Below are positions 52,681-60,448 of a stretch of DNA of 64,000 bases, one piece after another. Position numbers and translations under genes: made by a program. The stretch comes from DASQFQ01 sp963811595 (lineage in GTDB: Bacteria; Actinomycetota; Thermoleophilia; Solirubrobacterales; Solirubrobacteraceae), in contig CAWERW010000011.1 of NCBI GenBank assembly GCA_963811595.1, forward strand, positions 1 to 64,000, written 5' to 3'. Numbering within the stretch: the first letter of the stretch is position 1; each line of letters starts with the position of its first letter. A model generated the notes under the pieces. That model searched no databases, was not told the DNA's origin, and saw only the letters and a list, made by a program, of their open reading frames with translations.

Positions 52681-53868
52681 TCAGGCCGGCTGGAGGCTCC
52701 ACCGCCGGACGCCGGCCAGCGCGGCCCCCAGCGCGACGGCGCAGGCGGCGAGCGCGAACGCGTCGGTCGTGCCCGCGCGCTCGACCACCACGCCGCCGAG
52801 CGCGGCGCCGATCGCGATCCCGGAGCTCATGCCGGTGCCGAGCCACGTGTACGCCTCGGTGACCGTGCCGTGCGCGGCGAGCTGCCCGGTCAGCGAGTAC
52901 ACGGCCGCGAGCGCGGGCGCGATCGCGATGCCGGCCACGAACATCAGCGCCCCCAGCGACACCACGCCGGAGGCGAGCGCGAGCGGCAGCGTACCGGCGG
53001 CGAGCGCGACGAGCAGCACGATCACGCGCCGCCCGGGATCCTGGGCCGCGGCGAGCCGGATCGCCACCGCGCCACCGACGAGGCTGCCGAGGCCCCACAG
53101 GCCGAGCACGAACCCGGTCGCGCTCGGCGTGCCCTCGGCCTCGCACAGCGCGGGCACCGCGACCTCGATCATGCCGACCGCGCTGCCGACCACGATCAGC
53201 GTGCTCAGCAGCGTCCGCAGGCCGGGCGAGACGAGCGCGCCCATCAGCCCGACGGCGCGGCCGGTGGCAGGGCGCCACGCGCGCGAGGCGGCGGTGGTGG
53301 CGAACATCAGCGTCCCGAGCAGGCCGAACAACCCGCACGCGAGCGCCGCCGCGGGGATCGAGACGAGCCCGCCGATCCCGGCCACGATCAGCACCGGCCC
53401 GCTGATGTAGATCGCCTCGAGCACCGCCGACTCGCCGTTGAACAGGACGTGGCGCGTCGCCGGGTCCGTCAGCGTCTGGTTCCAGAGCGCGCGCACGGTG
53501 CTGCCCAGCGGCGGCTGCGACGCGCCGCTCAGCGCGGCGAGCGCGACGATCGCGCCGAGGCTCGCGTCGCCGGGCAGCGCCGCGAAGCCGGTCAGCGCCG
53601 ACGCGTAGACGATCCCGGTGCCGAGCAGGACACGCGTCTGGCCCTTGACGTCGATCAGGCGCCCCATGGCGGGCGCGATCACGCCGAGCGCGAGCGCGTA
53701 GGCGGCGCTCGCGAGGCCGCCGGCGGCGAACGAGCCGGTGATCTCGTTCGTGCGCAGGATGAAGACGAGCCCGACCGCGCCCATCGGCAGGCGGCCGATC
53801 AGCGACGCCACGAACGGCGCCGCCGCGCCGGAGCCGCGCAGGGCGCCGATGAAGGTGGGGCGGGGCAT
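52681..53868 (-). CDS. MFS transporter
   Basis: 395 residues with about twelve hydrophobic segments. FVASLIGRLPMGAVGLVFIL and YALALGVIAPAMGRLIDVKG (motif A-like) open it. IVALAALSGASQPPLGSTVR ALWNQ is a distinctive actinobacterial feature of this MFS group. ATG 53868 (MPRPTFIGALRG) is preferred over a GTG 21 bp upstream. It is divergent from an ArsR-family regulator with an operator-like dyad between them. It is likely an exporter of unknown substrate. Confidence 0.87.
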   Translation of the reverse strand: MPRPTFIGALRGSGAAAPFVASLIGRLPMGAVGLVFILRTNEITGSFAAGGLASAAYALALGVIAPAMGRLIDVKGQTRVLLGTGIVYASALTGFAALPGDASLGAIVALAALSGASQPPLGSTVRALWNQTLTDPATRHVLFNGESAVLEAIYISGPVLIVAGIGGLVSIPAAALACGLFGLLGTLMFATTAASRAWRPATGRAVGLMGALVSPGLRTLLSTLIVVGSAVGMIEVAVPALCEAEGTPSATGFVLGLWGLGSLVGGAVAIRLAAAQDPGRRVIVLLVALAAGTLPLALASGVVSLGALMFVAGIAIAPALAAVYSLTGQLAAHGTVTEAYTWLGTGMSSGIAIGAALGGVVVERAGTTDAFALAACAVALGAALAGVRRWSLQPA

Positions 53869-53908
53869 CGCGACCCAGGCTGGAGGCACGGGCGCCCAGA
53901 GTGAAACA

Positions 53909-53926
53909 ATTCGGGCGGAACCGAAT
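53909..53926 (+). promoter_or_regulatory. Operator-like dyad upstream of the ArsR-family gene
   Basis: ATTCGG (53909-53914) and CCGAAT (53921-53926) form a perfect 6-bp inverted repeat with a 6-bp spacer. It ends 4 bp before the regulator's ATG at 53931 and 40 bp before the divergent MFS start. Position suggests autoregulation and control of the MFS gene. Confidence 0.5.
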
Positions 53927-53930
53927 CCTC

Positions 53931-55019
53931 ATGATCGCCTACCGCTTCGGCCGCGACGACCTGCTGCGCACCCGCTTCGCGATCTCGCCCCTGTTCGAGC
54001 TCGTGGCGAGCCTGCGCGTGCTACGCGATCCCGGCGCGTACTCGGTCCACCTGCCGTGGGTGCGCCAGGCGCGGGGCCGGCTCGCCGGGCTCGACTACGC
54101 GCTGCTCGACGCGCTGCACCCGGAGGGCCCATACGCGCCCGACTTCATGGCCCCGCCGCCGCGCACGCCGCTGCCCGACGTGCGCGAGGAGCTCGAGCGC
54201 GTGCGCACCACGCCGCCGGAGCGGGTCCGGCTCGAGCTCGGCTGGACGTTCGCGGGCGGCGAGGTGCCCGCGGTGGCGCGGGCGCTGATCGACGACCCGG
54301 CGCGCGAGCTCGACGGACTCGCCGACCTGATGGCGGCGTTCTGGGCGCGCGCGATCGCGCCGTGGTGGGACGCGATCCGCGCCGTGCTCGAGGACGACAT
54401 CCGCCAGCGCGCGCGGCACCTCGCCGGCGGCGGCGCGCTCGAGCTGTTCGCCGGGCTGCACCCCGACGTGCGCTGGAGCGACGGCGCGCTGCTCGTCGAT
54501 CGCCGGCACGAGGCCGAGGTCGAGCTCGCCGGCCGCGGCCTGCAGCTCGTGCCCGCCGCGTTCGGCTGGCCGCGGGTCGGCGCGATGTTCGACCCGCCGT
54601 GGCAGCCGGCGCTGATCTACCCGCCGCGCGGGGTGGGTGACCTGTGGGCGCCGGAGCCCGACGACCCGGAGGCGCTCGCCGACCTGCTCGGCCGCCGGCG
54701 CGCGCGCATCCTCACCGCGCTCGCGAGCGAGGCGACGACGACCGATCTCGCCCGCCGGCTGGCCGCCAGCCCGGCCGGCGTGTCCGAGCACCTCGGCGTG
54801 CTGCGCCGCGCCGGCCTGGTGCGCGCCCGCCGCGACGGCCGCGCGGTGCTCTACTCGCGCACGGCCGCCGGCGACGTCGCTCACAGGCCCAGCGTCTTCC
54901 CCAGGATCTCCTTCATGATCTCGTCGGTGCCGCCGCCGATCGGCCCGAGCCGCGCGTCGCGGGCGGCGCGCGCGAGGTCGTGGGCGTCGTCGTGGCCGAG
55001 GTCGGCGAGCAGCCCGTAG
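53931..55019 (+). CDS. ArsR-family regulator with DUF5937-type N-terminal domain
   Basis: The N-terminal domain begins YRFGRDDLLRTRFAISPLFE and LVASLRVLRDP, the hallmark of DUF5937-type regulators. The C-terminal winged helix is RARILTALASEATTTDLARR, LAASPAGVSEHLGVLRRAGL, VRARRDGRAVLYSRTAAGD. The natural protein probably ends soon after this (near 54880). The open frame as given runs to 55019, overlapping the convergent acyl-CoA dehydrogenase by 139 bp, so a shift near 54880 is possible. The N-terminal domain is thought to sense a ligand. Confidence 0.85.
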   Translation: MIAYRFGRDDLLRTRFAISPLFELVASLRVLRDPGAYSVHLPWVRQARGRLAGLDYALLDALHPEGPYAPDFMAPPPRTPLPDVREELERVRTTPPERVRLELGWTFAGGEVPAVARALIDDPARELDGLADLMAAFWARAIAPWWDAIRAVLEDDIRQRARHLAGGGALELFAGLHPDVRWSDGALLVDRRHEAEVELAGRGLQLVPAAFGWPRVGAMFDPPWQPALIYPPRGVGDLWAPEPDDPEALADLLGRRRARILTALASEATTTDLARRLAASPAGVSEHLGVLRRAGLVRARRDGRAVLYSRTAAGDVAHRPSVFPRISFMISSVPPPIGPSRASRAARARSWASSWPRSASSP

Positions 55020-55987
55020 GCCGAGTCCTGGAGCTCGAAGTTCGCGCGCTGCGTGGCCAGCTTGGCCATCGTCACCTCGCGCACGGCGTCGCCGCCGTCG
55101 AGGAAGCGGCGCAGCGCGTGGTAGGTCAGCGCGGCGCCGCTCTCGGACGCCACCGCCATCTCCGCCACGCGGTGGCGGACGGACTGCGAGCAGCCGCGCT
55201 CGCCGAGGATCGCGGTGACGCGCTCGAGCGTCGCGCGCATCGATCCGACCGCGCCGAGCGCCATCAGCAGCCGCTCCCACTGGAAGTTCGCGACGATCAG
55301 GTAGAAGCCGCGGCCCTCCTCGCCGAGCAGCGCGCCGTCGGGGACCGACACGTCGTCGAACGCGATCTCGGCGGTGTCGGAGGCGTGCCAGCCCAGCTTC
55401 TCCAGCGGCCGCGCGGTCACGCCCTCGCCCGCCTCGATGACGAGGAAGGAGAGCGCCCCGTGGCCGCCGTCGGCGCGCGTCTTGACCGCGGTCACGTAGA
55501 AGTCCGCGCGCACGCCGTTGGTGATGAACGTCTTGGCGCCGTTGACGACCCAGCCGCCGTCGACCTTCTCCGCGCGCGTGCGGATGGCGGCCACGTCGGA
55601 GCCGGTGTCGGGCTCGGTGATCGCGAGCGCGGCGATCCGCTCGCCGCGGATCGCCGGCGCGAGCCAGCGCTCCTGCTGCTCCGGCGTGCCGAACTTGGCG
55701 AGCGGCGGCGTGGCGATCCCGATGTGCGCGCCGACGCCGGCCGACAGCCCGCCCGAGCCGGCGCGCGGGAGCTCCTCGCACAGCACCGCGTCGGCGACCC
55801 AGTCCGCGTCCGGGCCGTACTTGAGGCCGAGCCACCCGCGCTCCGCGAGCTTCGCGAAGACGTCGTTGGGGAACCAGCGCGCCGCCTCCCACTCGGGCGT
55901 GTGCGGGCGCAGCTCGCGCGCCACGAAGTCGCGCACGTCGGCGCGGAACGCCTCGTGCTCCGCCGTGAACGGCGGGACCGGCCTCAC
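54881..55987 (-). CDS. Acyl-CoA dehydrogenase
   Basis: 368 residues. FTAEHEAFRADVRDFVAREL starts the alpha domain. The FAD/substrate segment is IAALAITEPDTGSDVAAIRT, then VVNGAKTFITNGVRADFYVT, and the C-terminal GPIGGGTDEIMKEILGKTLG. The catalytic Glu region near the end is atypical (ANFELQDSAYGLLADLGHDD); the base could be either Glu or Asp there. It oxidises an acyl-CoA, passing electrons to ETF. The GTG start overlaps the stop of the HerA-like gene (GTGA). Confidence 0.9.
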   Translation of the reverse strand: MRPVPPFTAEHEAFRADVRDFVARELRPHTPEWEAARWFPNDVFAKLAERGWLGLKYGPDADWVADAVLCEELPRAGSGGLSAGVGAHIGIATPPLAKFGTPEQQERWLAPAIRGERIAALAITEPDTGSDVAAIRTRAEKVDGGWVVNGAKTFITNGVRADFYVTAVKTRADGGHGALSFLVIEAGEGVTARPLEKLGWHASDTAEIAFDDVSVPDGALLGEEGRGFYLIVANFQWERLLMALGAVGSMRATLERVTAILGERGCSQSVRHRVAEMAVASESGAALTYHALRRFLDGGDAVREVTMAKLATQRANFELQDSAYGLLADLGHDDAHDLARAARDARLGPIGGGTDEIMKEILGKTLGL

Positions 55988-57501
55988 AGCCGCTTGCGCA
56001 GCATCCCGAACACGCCGCGGAGCACCTTCTTCTGCAGCCGCTGGCCCTCGCGCGAGCCCAGGAAGTCGCCGAGGTCGGCGGGGGTCCGCCTCCGCGGCGC
56101 CTTCGGGGCCGGCTTGGGGAGCGGGACATGCTCCATCTCCGTGGGCGGCAGCGGCGCCGGCTCCGCCATCCGCTCGGCGAGCACCTCGCGCGCGCTGCGC
56201 TCGTCGAGCCGCTCGCCGTAGCGCGCGTACAGCGGCGACGCCTTCGCCGCGCCCTCGACGTCGGGCGCCGGGCCCATGCTCGCGGCGGGCGCGACGAGCC
56301 GCGTGTGCACCACCGGCGTCGGCACGCCGCGGTCCGACAGCACCGTGACGACCGCCTCGCCGATCGCGAGCTGCCCGAGCAGCTCCTCGAGGTCGTAGAA
56401 GTCCGACTTCGGATACGTCGAGACCGTCGCGCGCAGCGCCTTCGCGTCGTCGGGCGTGAACGCGCGCAGCGCGTGCTGGACGCGCGAGCCGAGCTGGCCG
56501 AGCACCTCGGCCGGCAGGTCCTGCGGGTTCTGGGTGACGAAGAACACGCCGACGCCCTTGGAGCGGATCAGCCGCACGGTCTGCGCGACCGAGTCCAGGA
56601 ACGCGTCGGTGGCGTCGTCGAACAGCAGGTGCGCCTCGTCGAAGAAGAACACGAGCTTCGGCTTCTCGAGGTCGCCGGCCTCCGGCAGCTCCTCGAACAG
56701 CTCGGCCAGGAGCCACATCAGCGCGGTCGACCACAGCTTCGGCTTGTCCTGCACGCCCGGCAGCTCGAGGCACGAGATCACGCCGCGGCCGTCGTCCGCG
56801 ACCCGCATCAGGTCGGCGATCGCGAACTGCGGCTCGCCGAACAGCTCGGTCCCGCCGCCCTCCTCGAGCCCGACCAGCGAGCGCAGCAGCACCCCGACGG
56901 TGGCCGCCGACAGGCCGCCGATGCCCTTGAGCTCGGCCTTGCCGTCGTCGGAGTCCAGGAACGTCAGCAGCGCGCGCAGGTCGGCGAGGTCGACGAGCGG
57001 GAGCCCCTTCGCGTCGGCGTAGTGGAAGACGAGCGCGAGGCTCTGCTCCTGCGTCTGGTTCGCGCTCAGCACCTTGGCCAGCAGCTGCGGGCCGAAGTCC
57101 GACACCGTCGCCCGCACCGGCACGCCCGCGCCGATGCCGCCGAGCGCGAGGTACTCGGTCGGGAAGCCGGCCGGGGCGAACGCCAGCCCGAGCTCGGCCT
57201 GCCGCTTCTCCGCCGCCTTGCCCACCTCGCCGGGCACCGCCATGCCCGACAGGTCGCCCTTGACGTCGGCGGCGAACACCGGCACGCCGGCACTCGACAG
57301 CGCCTCGGCGAGGATCTGCAGCGTGCGCGTCTTGCCGGTGCCGGTCGCGCCCGCGACCAGCCCGTGGCGGTTCATCATCGCCAGCGGGATCCGCACCGCC
57401 GCGTCCTGGTGCAGCGCGCCCTCGTGCACGCCGCGGCCGAGGTCGATCGCCGCACCCTCCGTGGCGTATCCGTCGGCGATCGCCTTGGCGAAGTCCGTCA
57501 T
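55984..57501 (-). CDS. HerA/YjgR-like ATPase (DUF853)
   Basis: 505 residues. Walker A is HGLVAGATGTGKTRTLQILA. VPVFAADVKGDLSGMAVPGE follows, a DUF853 hallmark. Walker B is KLVFFFDEAHLLFDDATDAF and the arginine-sensor region is QTVRLIRSKGVGVFFVTQNP. The C-terminal part is Pro-rich and ends QRLQKKVLRGVFGMLRKRL. Members are hexameric DNA-translocase-like ATPases of unclear physiological role. It is translationally coupled to an acyl-CoA dehydrogenase, which probably reflects operon convenience. Confidence 0.9.
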   Translation of the reverse strand: MTDFAKAIADGYATEGAAIDLGRGVHEGALHQDAAVRIPLAMMNRHGLVAGATGTGKTRTLQILAEALSSAGVPVFAADVKGDLSGMAVPGEVGKAAEKRQAELGLAFAPAGFPTEYLALGGIGAGVPVRATVSDFGPQLLAKVLSANQTQEQSLALVFHYADAKGLPLVDLADLRALLTFLDSDDGKAELKGIGGLSAATVGVLLRSLVGLEEGGGTELFGEPQFAIADLMRVADDGRGVISCLELPGVQDKPKLWSTALMWLLAELFEELPEAGDLEKPKLVFFFDEAHLLFDDATDAFLDSVAQTVRLIRSKGVGVFFVTQNPQDLPAEVLGQLGSRVQHALRAFTPDDAKALRATVSTYPKSDFYDLEELLGQLAIGEAVVTVLSDRGVPTPVVHTRLVAPAASMGPAPDVEGAAKASPLYARYGERLDERSAREVLAERMAEPAPLPPTEMEHVPLPKPAPKAPRRRTPADLGDFLGSREGQRLQKKVLRGVFGMLRKRL

Positions 57502-57518
57502 CGCGCCGGACAGTAAAG

Positions 57519-57546
57519 CGACGGGCCGCCCGGAGGCGGCCCGTCG
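57519..57546 (-). terminator. Intrinsic terminator after the M28 peptidase gene
   Basis: A 12-bp GC-rich stem (GACGGGCCGCC/GGCGGCCCGTC at 57520-57530 and 57535-57545, plus one flanking pair) with loop TCCG on the minus strand. It is followed on that strand by CTTTACTG. It lies 26 bp after the M28 gene. The stem is identical to the one at 63282. Confidence 0.75.
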
Positions 57547-57571
57547 TGGTCCTGCGGATGCGGTCGCGCGC

Positions 57572-59071
57572 CTACTTCTTGGCGTGCGAGCCGTCGAACG
57601 TCATGGCCTTCGAGCGGACCTTGCCCTTGCGGCTGCCGTCCTCGTAGAAGCCGGTCTTCGTGCGGGCGAGCGTCAGCGTGGCGTGCGCCGCCGCGTCCCC
57701 CATCTCGAACAGCGCCTTCGTGCTGAGGTTGTTGATCGTGTCGCAGGCCTGGTGGTAGCACGGGTCATACGCCTCACCCGCGGCACCGCCGTAGACCGCG
57801 GCCTGCTCGGCCGTCTTCTCGCCCTCGGCGCCGCTGAACAGGCCACCGGCGGGAATGCCGACCGCGATGAACGGGCCGTAGTCCGAGCGGCCGCTGAACT
57901 GCGTCGGCTCGCTCTCGAGGCCCTGGGACGCGAAGTACTGCGTGAACACATCCTCGATCTGGCCCGAGCCCGCCGGGCCGGCCGGATCCGTGTCGGAGCC
58001 GTCGCCGTCATAGACGAAGCGGACGTAGTTGGTCGAACCCAGCATGTCGAAGTTGAGGTTCGCCCAGATGTCGCCGACCCCGTCGGGGCCCAGCTTCTCG
58101 ACGTAGTGCTCGGAGCCCAGCAGGCCGGACTCCTCGGCGCCCCAGAACGCGAAGCGCAGCTTCTGACGCGGCTTCGTGCCGGCCTCGGACATCTCCTCTG
58201 CGATCTCGAGGATGGCCGACGTGCCGCTGCCGTTGTCGTTGATGCCGGGCCCCTCGACGACGGAGTCGAGGTGCGCGCCGACGACGAGCGTCTTCGACGC
58301 GTCGCCCTTCTTGGAGTCCGCGATGACGTTCTTGGTCGGACGCGTCTCGGACGCCGTCGAGGCGAACACGCGGACGCTCACAGGACCGGCCTCCGCCGCC
58401 TCGTTGAGCGCCTCCCCGTCGGCGAAGCTCGCGCCGACGACCGGGATCGTCACCTCGGGCCCGCCGAGCGTGCCGGCGAACAGGTCGGTCCGGCCGGGGT
58501 TGCCCTCGTTGAAGATGACCACCGCGTCATAGCCGGCGGCCTCGGCGTTGCGCGCCTTGACGACGAAGTCGCAGCTGCCGCGCTGGATCAGCGCCACGGC
58601 GGGCTCGGCGCCGGGCGCCGGGAAGTCGCTCGCCTCGCAGCCCGACGTCGAGCTCGGCTCGGGAGTCGGCGGGATCACGACGTCGATCGGGGTGAGCGAG
58701 CCGGTGACATCGCCGCTGCCGGAGTAGTCGAACGTGGCTGTGTCGTAGTCCGTCGGAGTCGGCGAGACCTGCGACAGCTCGGCAGGAGCGAGCTCCTGGA
58801 AGAACGGGAAGTCGAACTCCTGCTGGCTCACCTTGTAGCCGGCCTTCTTGAGCCGGTTCGTGACGTAGGCGACGGACGCGTCATAGCCCGGGGTGCCCGA
58901 GGCGCGCGTCCCGCCGTTGGCGTTGGCGATCGACTGCAGTGATCGCTCGTGGGACATGATCCCGTTGACCGTGACGTTGTCACGGAGCTTCTTCGTGTTG
59001 ATCTCGTCCACGGCCAAGGCCGTCGGCGCGAAGATCAACAAGCCCAGCACTGCGACGAAAGTCGCACGCAT
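57572..59071 (-). CDS. Secreted M28-family aminopeptidase with PA domain
   Basis: 499 residues with a signal peptide (FVAVLGLLIFAPTALA). A PA-domain insert spans about residues 130-240 (VALIQRGSCDFVVKARNAEA, AGYDAVVIFNEGNPGR). The di-zinc ligands of M28 peptidases are all visible: GAHLDSVVEGPGINDNGSGT, FAFWGAEESGLLGSEHYVEK, LNFDMLGS and YHQACDT. It resembles Streptomyces aminopeptidase S. It should release N-terminal residues from peptides outside the cell. It has a structured leader (59072-59176) and a clear terminator. Confidence 0.92.
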   Translation of the reverse strand: MRATFVAVLGLLIFAPTALAVDEINTKKLRDNVTVNGIMSHERSLQSIANANGGTRASGTPGYDASVAYVTNRLKKAGYKVSQQEFDFPFFQELAPAELSQVSPTPTDYDTATFDYSGSGDVTGSLTPIDVVIPPTPEPSSTSGCEASDFPAPGAEPAVALIQRGSCDFVVKARNAEAAGYDAVVIFNEGNPGRTDLFAGTLGGPEVTIPVVGASFADGEALNEAAEAGPVSVRVFASTASETRPTKNVIADSKKGDASKTLVVGAHLDSVVEGPGINDNGSGTSAILEIAEEMSEAGTKPRQKLRFAFWGAEESGLLGSEHYVEKLGPDGVGDIWANLNFDMLGSTNYVRFVYDGDGSDTDPAGPAGSGQIEDVFTQYFASQGLESEPTQFSGRSDYGPFIAVGIPAGGLFSGAEGEKTAEQAAVYGGAAGEAYDPCYHQACDTINNLSTKALFEMGDAAAHATLTLARTKTGFYEDGSRKGKVRSKAMTFDGSHAKK

Positions 59072-59176
59072 AAGCGTTTCCTCCCATGCCCCTGCAAGGG
59101 CGAATCGGTTCGCCGTGCCTCCCCGCCGCGCTGCTGTAGCGCCTCCCTACTGGCCGGGGATCCGCACGGCCGCTTC
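59072..59176 (-). promoter_or_regulatory. Structured 5' leader of the M28 peptidase gene (candidate riboswitch or attenuator)
   Basis: On the minus strand several helices fit together. AAGCG (from 59175-59171) pairs with CGCTT (59076-59072) next to the start codon. GCCGTGC (59170-59164) pairs with GCACGGC (59118-59112). TCCCCG (59160-59155) pairs with CGGGGA (59125-59120). GCGCT pairs with AGCGC (59142-59128). A competing hairpin GGCGAA/TTCGCC (59114-59099) shares bases with the second helix. The Shine-Dalgarno GGGAGG lies before the last arm. This layout suggests translation control. I cannot assign a known riboswitch class. Confidence 0.5.
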
Positions 59177-59191
59177 GCCCCAACCTAGCAA

Positions 59192-60382
59192 TCAGAGACC
59201 GTATGACCTCCCGATGACGTCGAGCATGATCTCGTCGGTGCCCGCGCCGATGCGGTTGAGCCGCAGGTCGCGCCACGCGCGCTCGACGCCGTATTCCTTC
59301 ATGTAGCCGGCGCCGCCGTGGATCTGCAGGCACTCGTCGGCGACCTCGACCGCGATGCGCGCCGAGTGCAGCTTCGCCATCGAGATCTCGCGCACGGGGT
59401 ACTCGCCGTTGGCGTGGCGCCACGCCGTCACGTAGGTCATCTGCCGGGCGCTCTCGATCTTCGTCGCCATCTCGGCGAACTTGTGGCGGGTGACCTGGAA
59501 CTTGCTGATCTTGCGACCGAACGCCTCACGCTCTTGCGCGTATTGCAGCGTCTGCTCGAACAGCCGCTGGGCGGCCGCGACGCAGCCCGCCGCGCCGATC
59601 AGGCGCTCGCCCTGGAGCTCCCACATGATGTGGTAGAAGCCCTTGCCCTCCTGCCCGAGGAGCGCGTCCGCGGGCACGCGCACGTCGTCGAAGGCCAGCA
59701 GCGCGGTGTCGGACGCGTGCATGCCCATCTTCTGCAGCTTCTGCTCGCGGATCACGCCGGGCAGGTCCATGTCGACGATGAACAGCGAGAAGCCGTCGTA
59801 GCCCGCGTCCGGGTCGGTCTTCGTGACGAGCACGATGTAGTCGGCGCGGTGGCCGTTGGTGATGTAGGTCTTCGACCCGTTGATCACCCACTCGTCGCCG
59901 TCGCGCACGGCGCGGGTCTTGATGCCGGAGACGTCGGAGCCGGCGTCGGGCTCGGTGATGCCGAGGCACGAGATCAGCTCGCCCTTGATCGAGGGCACGA
60001 GGTAGCGCTGCTTCTGCTCCTCGGTGCCGAACAGGAAGACGGGTGGCGTCGCCATGTCCGTGTGCACCGCGATCCCCATGCCGAGCCCGCCGCACTTCGC
60101 GTGCACCATCTCCTCGGCGAGCACGAGGTTGCAGAAGTAGTCGCCGCCCTGGCCGCCGTACTCCTCGGGATAGGAGAGGCCGAGGAAGCCGAGCTCGCCC
60201 ATGCGCCGGAACACCGAGTCCGGGAACGTCGTCTCCTCCCACTCCTCCGCGTGCGGCGCGAGCTCCTTGACCACGAACGCGTGGATCGACTCGCGCAGCT
60301 GGTCGTGGTGGTCGTTGAAGATGAAGTGCTTGCGGCGCGACCCGTGGTCGGGCTTGAGCAGGTCGGATTCGGTGGCGGCCAT
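59192..60382 (-). CDS. Acyl-CoA dehydrogenase
   Basis: 396 residues. HHDQLRESIHAFVVKELAPH and LGLSYPEEYGGQGGDYFCNL form the alpha domain. CLGITEPDAGSDVSGIKTRA, WVINGSKTYITNGHRADYIV and MGMHASDTALLAFDDVRVPA form the beta domain. QYAQEREAFGRKISKFQVTR and the C-terminal QIHGGAGYMKEYGVERAWRD complete it, the last carrying a Glu at the short/medium-chain catalytic position. It is closest in feel to isovaleryl- or long-chain-type dehydrogenases. It is upstream of the M28 gene on the same strand, 120 bp apart. Confidence 0.93.
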   Translation of the reverse strand: MAATESDLLKPDHGSRRKHFIFNDHHDQLRESIHAFVVKELAPHAEEWEETTFPDSVFRRMGELGFLGLSYPEEYGGQGGDYFCNLVLAEEMVHAKCGGLGMGIAVHTDMATPPVFLFGTEEQKQRYLVPSIKGELISCLGITEPDAGSDVSGIKTRAVRDGDEWVINGSKTYITNGHRADYIVLVTKTDPDAGYDGFSLFIVDMDLPGVIREQKLQKMGMHASDTALLAFDDVRVPADALLGQEGKGFYHIMWELQGERLIGAAGCVAAAQRLFEQTLQYAQEREAFGRKISKFQVTRHKFAEMATKIESARQMTYVTAWRHANGEYPVREISMAKLHSARIAVEVADECLQIHGGAGYMKEYGVERAWRDLRLNRIGAGTDEIMLDVIGRSYGL

Positions 60383-60404
60383 GGCTGAACGCTAGCGGAC
60401 AGAA

Positions 60405-60434
60405 GAGCGCCCGCCCCCGGGGGAGCGGGCGCTC
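60405..60434 (-). terminator. Terminator after the LVIVD/RTX gene
   Basis: GAGCGCCCGC (60405-60414) pairs with GCGGGCGCTC (60425-60434), with CCCCGGGG able to extend the stem inward. On the minus strand it is followed by TTCTGTCC. It lies 15 bp after the 60449 stop codon, between that gene and the acyl-CoA dehydrogenase. Confidence 0.7.
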
Positions 60435-60448
60435 GATGCCCTCTGCGA

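Noticed and set aside
59072..59176. Direct naming of the M28 leader as a cyclic di-AMP (ydaO) riboswitch
   Set aside because: Some elements look alike, such as a closing helix near the start codon and a GGGGAGG stretch, but I cannot match the conserved core by eye, so only a structured leader is reported.
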